Source: Bacteroidia bacterium
GTDB taxonomy: Bacteria > Bacteroidota > Bacteroidia > B-17B0 > Aurantibacillaceae
Length of the DNA stretch: 64,000 nt
NCBI GenBank assembly: GCA_016787705.1
Contig: JAEUTP010000014.1
Span: 124,001 to 188,000 of the forward strand
Direction: 5' to 3'
Position numbers and translations under genes: made by a program. The notes under the pieces were generated by a model. That model worked only from the letters and a program-made list of their open reading frames with translations, was not told the origin of the DNA and made no database searches. Shown here piece after piece: positions 17,772 through 27,275 of this stretch (positions within the stretch are counted from its first letter, which is position 1; each line of letters opens with the position of its first letter).

Positions 17772-18491
17772 TTACAAATTAACCTCGTCATCAAACGAGT
17801 TTAACGAGTTAGAAGATGCGTTTGAATAACCCAGGCGCTTGCCTGTTCTTAAAATACTGCTGCTTGATTTTTCCTGGATCTCGGCAACGGTTACTGCTTT
17901 TACAGCATCAAAAGGTGGGGTAAACAAATCAAAAGTAATAGAGTAAATGATCAGTTCGTTAATAATATCAATTAACTGTTCTTTGTTTACAGGTTCTGCG
18001 CTAAAAGAATTGTACTTATAACCAATTTGTGTGCGTGTTTCTAAAAAAAACTTCTTTTCACGGTTAATAAAGATGCGGGCAATTAAATAACCAAGATCAT
18101 TTAATCGGTTGTATTTGTACGAATCTGCTAAAAAATTATACACACTGATAATACCACTAAACGAGTTAAGATCATTTTCTTTAATATAACCCGTTTTATA
18201 CATGGGGTGCGATCTGTCAAACTCAAAAACGTTAGAGTGCATCTGGAAATCCAGAATATCACCTGCCACTTTTAAGTGCATGCCTTGTAAACTTACATCT
18301 TTGTAATAAATATGCACACGTTTATCTACCTCAGATATTTGGTTAGATAACTCTTCTGCTCTTTGTTTTAAAATTTCTTTCAGTTCGTTAAAAACAGTAA
18401 TGGTATTGGTATACACATCCTGCTTCATAACAGATTTTTCTGCCAGTAATTTTAGAATAGTATCATTTTGTTTTTTTTCGTTCTCTGTCAT
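17772..18491 (-). CDS. Conserved-looking hypothetical protein downstream of proS
   Basis: The protein has 239 residues from the ATG at 18491 (a TTG two codons upstream is possible but less likely, being only three bases from the proS stop). It has a helical, charged N-terminus (NELKEILKQRAEELSNQI), then a strand-rich region (RVHIYYKDVSLQGMHLKVAGDILDF), then a helical section, and a Ser/Asn-rich, acidic tail. No signal peptide or membrane span is present, so it should be cytoplasmic. I do not recognise a named family. It sits between proS and a glycosyltransferase with tight spacing, so it is co-transcribed with them. Confidence 0.7.
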   Translation of the reverse strand: MTENEKKQNDTILKLLAEKSVMKQDVYTNTITVFNELKEILKQRAEELSNQISEVDKRVHIYYKDVSLQGMHLKVAGDILDFQMHSNVFEFDRSHPMYKTGYIKENDLNSFSGIISVYNFLADSYKYNRLNDLGYLIARIFINREKKFFLETRTQIGYKYNSFSAEPVNKEQLIDIINELIIYSITFDLFTPPFDAVKAVTVAEIQEKSSSSILRTGKRLGYSNASSNSLNSFDDEVNL

Positions 18492-18500
18492 GTTCAACGC

Positions 18501-19979
18501 TTAATATGATCTTGCAAATAAAACCCGTTGTGTGCTTGGTTTACCACTGTATATGCAAACGCCATTTTCTTGCGGATTATTTAAAGGTATGCAACGAATG
18601 GTTGCTTTTGTTTCGTTCTTGATCTTTTCTTCAGTTTCAGGTGTTCCGTCCCAATGCGCGTAAACAAAGCCTGTTTTTTCATCCAATACTTTTTTAAATT
18701 CTTCGTACGATTCAACTTTGTGCGTCATGTTGGTCATGCGGTCTTTGGCTTTTGTAAAAAGATTATTCTGAATATCGATCAATAGTTTTTCAACGTGTGC
18801 TTCCACATCTGTCATATTAATCACTTCTTTGCTTAAAAGATCTCTGCGTGCAATTTCAACAGTTCCTGCTGAGAGATCTCTTTCACCTACTGCAATGCGA
18901 ATTGGTGTACCTTTTAATTCGTGCTCTGCAAATTTAAAACCCGGACGTAACGAATCACGATTATCATATTTAACCGAAATGTTTTTTGATTGAAGTTTTG
19001 CTTTCAGTGTAAAGGCATATTCATTTATTTTAGCAAGTCCTTCATCCGTTTTGTGAATAGGAACAATAACCACTTGTGTTGGCGCTAATTTTGGAGGGAT
19101 TACCAAACCATTATTATCGCTGTGACTCATGATCAAAGCCCCCATTAAACGTGTACTCATGCCCCATGAGGTGGCCCAAACATGATCAAGCTTACCTTCT
19201 TTGTTGGCAAATTTTACATCAAATGCTTTAGCAAAATTTTGCCCTAAAAAGTGAGAGGTGCCCGCTTGTAAAGCTTTGCCATCCTGCATCAATGCTTCTA
19301 TGCAATAAGTATCATCGGCACCTGCAAAACGCTCGTTAGCTGTTTTTACACCTTTTACAACCGGCATAGCCATCCAGTTCTCCACAAAGTCGGCATATAC
19401 ATCCAGCATCTTTGTTGTTTCTTCAATAGCTTCTTCTTTAGTAGCATGGGCGGTATGACCTTCCTGCCAAAGGAATTCGGCAGTTCGTAAAAATAAACGT
19501 GTACGCATTTCCCAACGAACAACATTAGCCCATTGATTAATTAATAATGGTAAATCGCGGTAACTTTGAATCCAACCTTTGTAGGTATTCCAAATAATAG
19601 CTTCGCTGGTTGGGCGAACGATCAATTCTTCTTCTAGTTTTGCTTCCGGATCTACAATTAATTTGCTTTTATTATTCGGATCTGTTTTTAAACGATAGTG
19701 AGTTACAACTGCACATTCTTTTGCAAAACCTTCTGCATTTTTTTCTTCCGCTTCAAATAAACTTTTAGGTATGAATAAAGGAAAATAAGCATTTACGTGC
19801 CCTGTATCTTTAAACATTTTATCTAAGGTTTGTTGCATTTTTTCCCAAATGGCATAACCATGTGGTTTAATTACCATGCAACCCCTAACGGCACTATGGT
19901 CGGCCATATCGGCTTCAACAACAATATCATTGTACCATTTACTGTAATCCTGTTCCTGTGGTGTAATAACCTTGCTCAT
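18501..19979 (-). CDS. proS: Prolyl-tRNA synthetase, archaeal/eukaryotic-like type
   Basis: The protein has 492 residues, the length of the short ProRS type found in Bacteroidota. The class II motifs are clear: motif 1 around [16 protein letters not shown], motif 2 [20 protein letters not shown] with the Thr and Glu that contact proline and ATP, and motif 3 [16 protein letters not shown]. The anticodon-binding domain (about 285-400) follows. The C-terminal zinc-like domain ends in Arg-Ser-Tyr, the usual terminal Tyr of this type. It lacks the editing insertion of the long bacterial ProRS. It charges tRNA-Pro with proline in the cytoplasm. It is the first gene of a three-gene transcription unit, divergent from the lipoprotein gene at 20120. 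Confidence 0.95.
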   Translation of the reverse strand: MSKVITPQEQDYSKWYNDIVVEADMADHSAVRGCMVIKPHGYAIWEKMQQTLDKMFKDTGHVNAYFPLFIPKSLFEAEEKNAEGFAKECAVVTHYRLKTDPNNKSKLIVDPEAKLEEELIVRPTSEAIIWNTYKGWIQSYRDLPLLINQWANVVRWEMRTRLFLRTAEFLWQEGHTAHATKEEAIEETTKMLDVYADFVENWMAMPVVKGVKTANERFAGADDTYCIEALMQDGKALQAGTSHFLGQNFAKAFDVKFANKEGKLDHVWATSWGMSTRLMGALIMSHSDNNGLVIPPKLAPTQVVIVPIHKTDEGLAKINEYAFTLKAKLQSKNISVKYDNRDSLRPGFKFAEHELKGTPIRIAVGERDLSAGTVEIARRDLLSKEVINMTDVEAHVEKLLIDIQNNLFTKAKDRMTNMTHKVESYEEFKKVLDEKTGFVYAHWDGTPETEEKIKNETKATIRCIPLNNPQENGVCIYSGKPSTQRVLFARSY

Positions 19980-20119
19980 AAATCAATTTAGTTCTTCTGC
20001 ACCTTTAATGTTTATAAAATTAACTTATAAAAAATGCAAATATTTAAGATGTTACCTTGTTTTTGCGTAAATTTACTTAAAATCTCCGCAATTAGTATTA
20101 ACAATATAAAAAATTTGCG

Positions 20120-21535
20120 ATGAAACAAATCTTAGTCCCGGTAGCATTTTTTACATTACTTTTTAGTGGATGTAAGACCTCACAAATTACTTCTTATTCG
20201 GATGATATCTATAGCAGTCCGAAAGAAGAAAGACGCCTTGCTAAAATAGCAGAGGAAGAAAAAGCAAAACGGGTTGCAGCGGAAAAACTAAAACAAGAAG
20301 AAGAAGCTTTGGCACAAAAAGCTAAAGACGATGCTAATCCTTATTATCAGGATCCTCAATATAATTCTGACGATTATTACGATTACAAGTACGCATCACA
20401 AATGCGTCGTTTTAATAACAATAGTTTATATACCGGTATGGGCTATTATGATAGTTATTATACAAATGCCTATATGTATAACCAAAATCCATATTCGTAT
20501 GGAACTAGTATTTACAGTTCTTATAATTACTGGATGCCTTCTAACCAATTTTACGGTTACAGCAACGGTCTGTCTTTAGTTTTCAGTACAGGTAATTATT
20601 ATGGCAATAATGGTTTTGGTTATAATCCGTATTATGGTTACGGTAACACTTTTTGTGGAGTGGGTAATCCATATTGGGGCAACCCGTATTATGATCCTTT
20701 TTATAATCCATATTTTAGCCCTTATTATAGTCCATATTACGCAGGTTATATGAATGGTTTTAACAATGGTTTTTATAATGGAACCAACTGGGGATATTAT
20801 AACAGCTTTGATGTGAATAGCTCTTACAGTAATATGACGTATGGCCCGAGAGGCAGTAATGGTGGTGGTAACGGACCCCGTGGCACTAACCCAGGAATGG
20901 CCATACCGGATGGTATGAGCGAGCGCACGCAGTTTGTAAATGCGGTTGCAGTTAAACAAGAGACAACACCAAGGTTTACAGAAGTGCCTCATAAAAAAGT
21001 GACTTCTGTTAATTCAGAAAATTATTATAACGGAAATGTAAATACAGGAACTTCTTCAACACCGCGCTCTAATGGAAATACTGAGAATTATTCTAATCAT
21101 ACTACCGAGTCAAATCCTGTAAAAAATACACCTAGAAATGAGAATACGGGCTTTTGGCCAAAATTAGGTTGGAATGAGAATGCCAATACAACAACTACCA
21201 ATCCTGTTAAAAATACTGGAAATGGTAATAGTGAAAATGTAAATACCAATCCAGTTAAAACTGGTGGTGGCAGAAATACGTCCACTAATAATAATCCGGG
21301 TAAGAACAGTGGTACTTACGAGAACAGTAATTCCAACTCTGGTTCAAATTCCGGAGGTTCTGGTAAAAGCCAGGGCTCAATATTTGAAAATAATAACAGT
21401 AATTCTAACTCTAATCCTACACGTAATTCGGGAACTTTTGAAATGCCAAGCAACTCTAATAGTAGCGGCGGTAATAATGGAGGTTCATCTACTCCAAGAG
21501 GTTCAGGCGGCGGTGGCGGAAATCGTCCAAGATAA
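20120..21535 (+). CDS. Tyr/Asn/Gly-rich low-complexity lipoprotein
   Basis: The protein has 471 residues. It is a lipoprotein: signal peptide with lipobox LFSGC (Cys18). Residues about 37-75 are an Ala/Lys/Glu helix. Residues about 80-240 are extraordinarily rich in Tyr, Asn, Gly and Pro (for example NPYYDPFYNPYFSPYYSPYY). Residues from about 300 to the end are an Asn/Gly/Ser/Thr linker with repeated NPVKN words. Such composition suggests an extended, disordered or amyloid-like surface protein, not an enzyme. It is five bases upstream of a FadL-like porin gene, so the two are probably one operon and may act together at the outer membrane. Confidence 0.8.
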   Translation: MKQILVPVAFFTLLFSGCKTSQITSYSDDIYSSPKEERRLAKIAEEEKAKRVAAEKLKQEEEALAQKAKDDANPYYQDPQYNSDDYYDYKYASQMRRFNNNSLYTGMGYYDSYYTNAYMYNQNPYSYGTSIYSSYNYWMPSNQFYGYSNGLSLVFSTGNYYGNNGFGYNPYYGYGNTFCGVGNPYWGNPYYDPFYNPYFSPYYSPYYAGYMNGFNNGFYNGTNWGYYNSFDVNSSYSNMTYGPRGSNGGGNGPRGTNPGMAIPDGMSERTQFVNAVAVKQETTPRFTEVPHKKVTSVNSENYYNGNVNTGTSSTPRSNGNTENYSNHTTESNPVKNTPRNENTGFWPKLGWNENANTTTTNPVKNTGNGNSENVNTNPVKTGGGRNTSTNNNPGKNSGTYENSNSNSGSNSGGSGKSQGSIFENNNSNSNSNPTRNSGTFEMPSNSNSSGGNNGGSSTPRGSGGGGGNRPR

Positions 21536-21540
21536 TTCTT

Positions 21541-23073
21541 ATGAAACGTATTATATTTTTATCAGGCCTATTAACTTTAGGTTTATCTGCGCATTCACAA
21601 AATGATGTAGATGCTATTCGTTATTCACGTTACGGAACTAACGGAACTTCCCGCTTTATGGGGCTTGGTGGTGCTTTTGGAGCTATAGGTGCCGATCTTA
21701 GCTGCGCAGCCTATAATCCTGCCGGCCTGGCACTTTACCGCAAAGGAGAAATAACTTTTTCGGGCGGTTTAAGAACTACCAATAACGAAGGAATAATAAA
21801 TTCAAAATCATCCAGCATTTCAAACGCCGGTTTTGCTTTTAATAATTTTGGAATATTGGGTGGCTGGGAAGCAAAAAATGATAAAGAGAGCAGAAATATC
21901 ATCTCTTTTACCAATTCGCAAACCCAAAATTTTTTAGGCAAAACAAGAATGTCTTCTTACACCAATAACAGTTCTATTGTAAAAGACATGCTCAATATTG
22001 CCAACTCATCAGGTACCAGCTTAAATAGCTTTTATGAAGATCTTGGTTATCAAACCTATTTGTTGGATTATGATTCTATTAATAACAAATACACTTCTCT
22101 GGTAGATACAAAACGCAGTGTAAAACAAACCCGCGATCTTGTAACATCAGGCAGAACAAACGAGTTAAATTTTTCTTATGCCTATGCGTATAAAGATGAG
22201 TTTTATTTTGGTGTGAGTTTGGGTTTACCACGAGTTGAATATACTTCAACAACAACACACAGCGAGGTAGATGATAAAGATAGCATGCGCATTAATTTTA
22301 CGAGCACAAGTACTTACACAAGCACATACCTTAATGAGCCTACTAACTTGCATTACGACCCATATTATAAATTTAGAGGATTTAATAGTTTAACCTATAC
22401 CGAATACTTTAAAACAAAAGGTAGCGGTATTAATTTAAAAATAGGCGGTATAGCCCGTGTTAATGATAACTTACGTTTAGGCCTGTATTATCACACGCCA
22501 ACTATCTATACTTTAAAAGACGAATATTATAATTCCATGAGTGCAGTGTTTGATGGAGATCTGACAAATCCAAAAAACTGGAAAGACCCAAAAGACGGAG
22601 GTTACTTTAACTATACAATTGTTACACCTTCACGAATAAGTGCCAACGCTGCCATTATTGTTGCTAAAATTGCAGCCATTGGTATAGATTATGAGATGGT
22701 AAACTATAAGAACGCCTCTTTAAGCAGTGGTACAGTGGCTGATTTTGCAGGGGTAAATGCGGTTATAAAAAATAAGTATTCACCGGGGCATAACATAAGA
22801 ATAGGCACCGAATTAAATATGAAACCCGTAATGCTGCGTTTGGGTTACAATATGCAGGGAAGCCCTTTTGGCGATGTGTTTACCGGTAGTTTTGTAAGAA
22901 ATTCTTTCTCTGTTGGTGCAGGCTTCAGAACCAAGAACAATTTGTATTTTGATTTTGTATGGGTAAAAACCTTAAGTAACGAAGATTATTATTTCTTTAA
23001 TACTATTGAGCAAAAAGCCAATATAAAGTATAACGCTACCAACGTTTCTGCCACTGTAGGAATTAAATTTTAA
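21541..23073 (+). CDS. OmpP1/FadL-family outer-membrane transporter
   Basis: The protein has 510 residues. The signal peptide ends near residue 19 (LSAHSQ). The N-terminal hatch-like segment RFMGLGGAFGAIGADLSCAAYNPAGLAL is diagnostic of the FadL/OmpP1 group, with the conserved NPAGL. The rest alternates short strands, and the C-terminus ends in Phe as in many beta-barrels (VSATVGIKF). Members form 14-stranded barrels that take up long-chain fatty acids or aromatic hydrocarbons. The ligand here is unknown. It is co-transcribed with the preceding lipoprotein. A weak stem-loop follows. Confidence 0.88.
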   Translation: MKRIIFLSGLLTLGLSAHSQNDVDAIRYSRYGTNGTSRFMGLGGAFGAIGADLSCAAYNPAGLALYRKGEITFSGGLRTTNNEGIINSKSSSISNAGFAFNNFGILGGWEAKNDKESRNIISFTNSQTQNFLGKTRMSSYTNNSSIVKDMLNIANSSGTSLNSFYEDLGYQTYLLDYDSINNKYTSLVDTKRSVKQTRDLVTSGRTNELNFSYAYAYKDEFYFGVSLGLPRVEYTSTTTHSEVDDKDSMRINFTSTSTYTSTYLNEPTNLHYDPYYKFRGFNSLTYTEYFKTKGSGINLKIGGIARVNDNLRLGLYYHTPTIYTLKDEYYNSMSAVFDGDLTNPKNWKDPKDGGYFNYTIVTPSRISANAAIIVAKIAAIGIDYEMVNYKNASLSSGTVADFAGVNAVIKNKYSPGHNIRIGTELNMKPVMLRLGYNMQGSPFGDVFTGSFVRNSFSVGAGFRTKNNLYFDFVWVKTLSNEDYYFFNTIEQKANIKYNATNVSATVGIKF

Positions 23074-23083
23074 TTTTTTTTAG

Positions 23084-23106
23084 TATTGCTGTTTTTTTGA
23101 GCAATA
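23084..23106 (+). terminator. Weak stem-loop after the FadL-like gene
   Basis: A seven-base stem TATTGCT (23084-23090) pairs with AGCAATA (23100-23106) around a T-rich loop. There is no long T run after it, so termination would be weak. Confidence 0.35.
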
Positions 23107-23146
23107 ATCTTTACATTTAAATTCTTAATATTTAATAGAATTTACT

Positions 23147-24100
23147 ATGTCTAAAAAGATACTTGCTAACGATGGCATTGATGCTGCCGGAAAAGCGTTA
23201 CTTGAAAAAGCAGGATTTACTGTTATTACTGAAAAAGTTGAGCAGGATAACATTGCAAAAGAAATTAATGATAAAGGCTATTCAGCCATTACCGTGCGCA
23301 GCGCTTCTAAAGTTAGAAAAGATATTATTGACGCGTGCCCCAACCTTAAGGTAATTGCCCGAGGCGGAGTAGGTATGGATAATATTGATGTGGAGTATGC
23401 AAAATCAAAAGGTATTAACGTAATAAATACACCGGCTGCTTCAAGCAATTCGGTAGCTGAGTTGGTGTTTGCACATTTGTTTTCTTCTGTTCGTTTTTTA
23501 TACGACAGTAACCGCCAGATGCCTAATAGTGGCGAAGATAAATTTGATGAGTTAAAGAAAAAATACGCAAAAGGTATTGAGTTACGAGGTAAAACTATTG
23601 GCATTGTTGGTTTTGGAAGGATAGGGCAAACCGTTGCAAAAATGGCTTTAGGCTTGGGAATGAAAGTTTTAGCTTTTGATCCGTTTGTTACAGAGGCTAA
23701 TATTGATATTGAAATTAATGGAAATGAAAAAGCGGCCTCCGTAAGTGTCAAAACCGTTGGTATGGATAAGGTCATTCAAAATTCAGATTACATAACCTTT
23801 CATGTACCGGGTGGCAAATTAATTACACGTCATGAAATTGCATCTATGAAAAATGGTGTGATATTGGTTAACACAGCCCGCGGTGGCGTTATTAATGAAG
23901 ATGATCTTTTAGAGGCATTAAATAGCGGCAAAGTGGCGCATGCAGGTTTGGATGTTTTTGAGAATGAGCCGCGTCCTTCAGTAGCAATTTTAAAACATCC
24001 AAAAATTTCGTTAACACCGCATATTGGTGCTGCTACCAACGAAGCACAGGAACGCATTGGTATTGAATTAGCAGAAAAATTAATTGAAGCAATTAAATAA
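23147..24100 (+). CDS. serA: D-3-phosphoglycerate dehydrogenase-type 2-hydroxyacid dehydrogenase
   Basis: The protein has 317 residues, the short form without an ACT regulatory domain. The NAD-binding Rossmann motif is GKTIGIVGFGRIGQTVA (about 145-160). The catalytic segments are NTARGGVINEDDL (about 242), FENEP with the catalytic Glu (about 270) and the His in LTPHIGAATNEAQ (about 290). It oxidises 3-phosphoglycerate to 3-phosphohydroxypyruvate, the first step of serine synthesis, if it is a true SerA. The neighbouring DUF1015 gene supports this, since the pair is often found together with serC in Bacteroidota. No serC is visible here. Another 2-hydroxyacid substrate remains possible. Confidence 0.88.
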   Translation: MSKKILANDGIDAAGKALLEKAGFTVITEKVEQDNIAKEINDKGYSAITVRSASKVRKDIIDACPNLKVIARGGVGMDNIDVEYAKSKGINVINTPAASSNSVAELVFAHLFSSVRFLYDSNRQMPNSGEDKFDELKKKYAKGIELRGKTIGIVGFGRIGQTVAKMALGLGMKVLAFDPFVTEANIDIEINGNEKAASVSVKTVGMDKVIQNSDYITFHVPGGKLITRHEIASMKNGVILVNTARGGVINEDDLLEALNSGKVAHAGLDVFENEPRPSVAILKHPKISLTPHIGAATNEAQERIGIELAEKLIEAIK

Positions 24101-24167
24101 CAGTCAACAGTAGGCAGAGTTTAGTAAGCAGTCAGAAAACACACTCACTGCTGCCGACCGTCAACTA
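24101..24167. repeat. CAGTCA/GCAGT interspersed repeat between serA and DUF1015
   Basis: It contains the words CAGTCAACAGTAGGCAG, GTAAGCAGTCAG and CACTGCTGCCGACCGTCAAC. The first and last parts are partly inverted. It is related to the elements at 26274-26326 and 62001-62047. It holds no gene. Confidence 0.65.
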
Positions 24168-24189
24168 AAAAACTAATTACTGATAAAGA

Positions 24190-25440
24190 ATGGCAACAGT
24201 TCTTCCATTTAAAGGTTTAAGGCCTACCAATGATAAGGTTCACCTTGTAGCTTCACGCAGTGTGGATGGTTACAATACGTCTGAATTAAAAGATAAATTA
24301 GCCGGTAATCCTTATACTTTTCTACATGTTATCAATCCCGATTATGATGATGGGATAAGAACCAAGCCCGGGTCAAAAGAAAGATTGGTAAAAGTAAAGC
24401 GCCGTTTTAAAGCATTCATCAAAGAAAAGATCTTTCAGCGAGATGAAAAACCTGCGTATTATATCTATCGCCAGATAAAGAATAATATTGAATTTATTGG
24501 CATTATAGGCTGCACCAGTATTGATGATTACATGAATGGTGTGATAAAAATTCACGAACAAACTATTACACAGCGCGAGGAGAAATTAAAAGATTATTTA
24601 GAAGTATGTGAATTTAATGCAGAGCCGGTTTTATTTTGTTATCCTAACGATAAAGAGCTGGATGCTTTGATAGCAACTATTTCAAAAGCTGTACCGCATT
24701 ACGATTTTACAACTACCGATAAAGTACGCCATACCTTATGGGTATTAAGCGATACCAAAAATGTGGATCTTATCTCTAAACGTTTTTCTGCTATTCCTGC
24801 TATTTATATTGCAGATGGGCATCACCGCTCGGCTTCATCTGCCTTACTAGGAAATATTAAACGCAAAGCCAAAAAGAATTATACCGGTAAAGAAGCATTT
24901 AATTATTACCTGGGTGTTTTCTTTTCAGAAACTCAATTAAAGATCTATGATTATAACCGTGTTGTAAAAGATCTGAATAACCTAACGGTTAGCGATCTGT
25001 TACAAAAATTAAAAAATAAATTTGAAGTAAAAGAAATTAAAGAAGCTATTTATAAGCCGGAAAAAAAACACGAGATAAGTATGTACATTGATAATAAATG
25101 GTATTCACTTGTGTGTAAAAAAGGAACTTATAATAGCGATGATCCTGTGGGAAGTTTGGATGCTTCTATATTAACCGAACATATCCTTTCTCCTTTATTT
25201 GGTATTCACGATCTTAAAATTGATAAACGCATTGGTTTCATTCCCGGTATAAAAGGTGCTGAAGCTCTAAAGAAAAGTGTGGACGAAGATAAATCGCAGG
25301 TTGCATTTGGTTTGTATCCCGTAACCATGGATCATTTAAAATGGATTGCAGATACCAATAATATTATGCCGCCAAAATCAACCTGGGTAGAGCCAAAAAT
25401 GCGCAGCGGGTTAGTGATCTATAGTTTTGAAGAGGAGTAA
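24190..25440 (+). CDS. DUF1015 family protein
   Basis: The protein has 416 residues. It opens LPFKGLRPTNDKVHLVASR, the usual N-terminus of the family. The signature IADGHHRSASSALLG lies near residue 207 and looks like a phosphate or metal-binding site. The protein is soluble and about the normal family length. Its activity is not established; it is frequently encoded beside phosphoglycerate dehydrogenase, suggesting a role near serine metabolism (for example in handling a phosphorylated amino acid). It lies 89 bases downstream of serA with only a repeat in between. Confidence 0.88.
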   Translation: MATVLPFKGLRPTNDKVHLVASRSVDGYNTSELKDKLAGNPYTFLHVINPDYDDGIRTKPGSKERLVKVKRRFKAFIKEKIFQRDEKPAYYIYRQIKNNIEFIGIIGCTSIDDYMNGVIKIHEQTITQREEKLKDYLEVCEFNAEPVLFCYPNDKELDALIATISKAVPHYDFTTTDKVRHTLWVLSDTKNVDLISKRFSAIPAIYIADGHHRSASSALLGNIKRKAKKNYTGKEAFNYYLGVFFSETQLKIYDYNRVVKDLNNLTVSDLLQKLKNKFEVKEIKEAIYKPEKKHEISMYIDNKWYSLVCKKGTYNSDDPVGSLDASILTEHILSPLFGIHDLKIDKRIGFIPGIKGAEALKKSVDEDKSQVAFGLYPVTMDHLKWIADTNNIMPPKSTWVEPKMRSGLVIYSFEEE

Positions 25441-25441
25441 T

Positions 25442-25593
25442 AGCCATCAATTACACTAATTAAATAAATTGTTTTTTTTTATTCGTGCTAATTTAGTAAA
25501 ATCCGATTTATCGGATTTAACGAATTTCACTAATTCTGACAATTAACGATAATTTATTTTTATTACTTAGTGAAATTGGTGAAATTAGTGGCT
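25442..25593. repeat. Composite inverted-repeat element with nested palindrome
   Basis: The outer arms are AGCCATCAATTACACTAATT (25442-25461) and GTGAAATTAGTGGCT (ending 25593), as in the element at 16471-16629. The centre is a perfect palindrome AAATCCGAT-TT-ATCGGATTT (25499-25518), different from the centre of the other copy. It lies between the DUF1015 and YggS genes. Confidence 0.75.
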
Positions 25594-25605
25594 TAAAACA
25601 TCAAC

Positions 25606-26271
25606 GTGTCAGTCAAAGAAAACCTTATACAATTAAAAAATTCGTTGCCTGCTCAAGTAACGCTGGTTGCTGTTTCTAAAACAAAGCCCAATGCTATGAT
25701 CACAGAGGCCTATGAAGCAGGTCAGCGAGATTTTGGTGAGAATTACGTGCAGGAGTTGGTTGATAAACAAGAGCAATTACCAAAAGATATTCATTGGCAT
25801 TTTATTGGTCACCTGCAAAGCAACAAAGTAAAATACATTGCGCCTTTTGTTTATTTGATACATGGTGTTGATAGCGCAAAACTATTGCAGGAAATAAATA
25901 AGCAGGCTTTAAAAAATAACCGAACAATAAATTGTTTACTGCAAATTTATATTGCGCAGGAAGAAACAAAGTTTGGTTTTTCTTTTGAAGAATGCGAAAC
26001 ATTTTTAAGATCAGACGTATTCTCGCAATTAAAAAATATAAAGATCCTTGGCTTTATGGCCATGGCCAGTAATACAGAGAATGAAGAACAAGTAAGAAAA
26101 GAATTCCGTTCGTTAAAACAATTTGCAGAAAAAACATCTTCCCTTTTACATTTTCCATCTTCCATTTTGAGTTATGGTATGAGCAGTGACTATAAGATTG
26201 CCATAGAAGAAGGTAGCACTATGATCCGCATTGGCAGTAGTATTTTTGGAGAACGTTCTTATAGTAAATAA
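25606..26271 (+). CDS. YggS/PLPBP-type pyridoxal-phosphate-binding homeostasis protein
   Basis: The protein has 221 residues with a GTG start. The PLP-binding Lys is in LVAVSKTKPN (Lys25). The family hallmarks follow: AGQRDFGENYVQEL, HWHFIGHLQSNKVKYIAPF, and the C-terminal phosphate loop GMSSDYKIAIEEGSTMIRIGSSIFGER. These proteins are single-domain TIM barrels that bind PLP and keep the free vitamin B6 pool and amino-acid balance in order; they have no known catalytic turnover. It has Tyr in SYGMS where most members have Met. The gene is cytoplasmic and flanked on both sides by repeats. Confidence 0.93.
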   Translation: MSVKENLIQLKNSLPAQVTLVAVSKTKPNAMITEAYEAGQRDFGENYVQELVDKQEQLPKDIHWHFIGHLQSNKVKYIAPFVYLIHGVDSAKLLQEINKQALKNNRTINCLLQIYIAQEETKFGFSFEECETFLRSDVFSQLKNIKILGFMAMASNTENEEQVRKEFRSLKQFAEKTSSLLHFPSSILSYGMSSDYKIAIEEGSTMIRIGSSIFGERSYSK

Positions 26272-26273
26272 GT

Positions 26274-26326
26274 AAGCAGTTTGCAGTGGGCAGTCAGAAC
26301 AAGAAATAAGAAACTCGAAACAAGAA
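26274..26326. repeat. GCAGTTTGCAGTGGGCAGTC interspersed repeat
   Basis: It contains AAGCAGTTTGCAGTGGGCAG, then GTCAGAACAAGAAATAAG and AAACAAGAAAT. Read on the other strand it is the same element as copy 2 at 14933-14977. It fills the space between the YggS and DMT transporter genes. Confidence 0.7.
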
Positions 26327-26333
26327 ATAATAT

Positions 26334-27275
26334 ATGTTTGGCGAACTCATAGCATTAACTACAACTATTTGCTGGAGCATAGGTATCTTTCCATTTACCG
26401 AAGCGGCTAAACGGCTGGGTACTGTTGCGCTTAATCAATACCGTTTATTTTTGGCATGGATAGTTATCTCTCTTATAATTATTGTTTTTTATCACGTATC
26501 TATTCTAGGTTTGTTTACAACACCACAATTTAAACAGTATTTATTTCTTGGCCTTTCGGGTATTATTGGATTTACCATTGGCGATTATTTTAGCTTTAGC
26601 TCTTTTAAAATACTCGGGCCAAAGCTTGGAAGTCTTTATACCACTATTGCACCTGGTTCTGCCTTGCTTGCCGGTTTTTTAATTTTAAATCAGCGCATTA
26701 ATTTTATAGGCATTGGTGGTATTTTTATAACCATTGCCGGTGTTATATGGTTAACGCTTTCTAAAAAAGATACCGAAGCTTCAGAAGATGCCGGTTTTAA
26801 AAGAAATCCATTAGGCATTTTGTTTGGCATTATTGGCGCGCTTTGCCAGGGTGTTGGTTTAGTGCTTTCTAAGTTAGGGATGGATGCTTATGAAGAAAAA
26901 CTGCCAACCTTACATGCCGTTTGGATACGGTTACTGTTTGCCTTTGGTGCAGCATTTTTTATTTCTTTAATTACCGGCCGTATAAAACAAAATTCAACAC
27001 CGGTGTTTAAAAATCAAAATAACGGTGTGCCATACATGTTCCTGGGTACCTTGTTTGGCCCTGTTCTTGGTGTTTCTTGCTCATTGCTTGCCATACAACA
27101 TTTGCCTGTTGCAACGGCGCAAACTATTTTTGCCTTGTTGCCCATTGTAGTATTGCCAATAAACTATTTTTATTACAAAGAAAGAATTACCCTTCAATCT
27201 GTTTTTGCCTGCGCTATTGCGGTTTTAGGAGTTTTTATTTTAATTTGGCGCGATACTATTTTAGCATGGATATAG
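26334..27275 (+). CDS. EamA/DMT-superfamily transporter
   Basis: The protein has 313 residues with about ten hydrophobic segments arranged as two EamA repeats; a short polar loop (residues about 145-160, KKDTEASEDAGFKRNP) separates the halves. The second half contains the usual GPVLGVSCSLLAIQHLPVATA segment. It is an inner-membrane carrier exporting or importing a small metabolite; the substrate cannot be told. The stop codon overlaps the start of the next gene by ten bases, so the two are translationally coupled. Confidence 0.88.
   Translation: MFGELIALTTTICWSIGIFPFTEAAKRLGTVALNQYRLFLAWIVISLIIIVFYHVSILGLFTTPQFKQYLFLGLSGIIGFTIGDYFSFSSFKILGPKLGSLYTTIAPGSALLAGFLILNQRINFIGIGGIFITIAGVIWLTLSKKDTEASEDAGFKRNPLGILFGIIGALCQGVGLVLSKLGMDAYEEKLPTLHAVWIRLLFAFGAAFFISLITGRIKQNSTPVFKNQNNGVPYMFLGTLFGPVLGVSCSLLAIQHLPVATAQTIFALLPIVVLPINYFYYKERITLQSVFACAIAVLGVFILIWRDTILAWI

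Noticed and set aside
20576..20992. 138-codon minus-strand open frame inside the Tyr/Asn-rich lipoprotein gene
   Set aside because: It is the low-complexity Tyr/Asn region read backwards (Ile/Val-rich nonsense) and has no start context.
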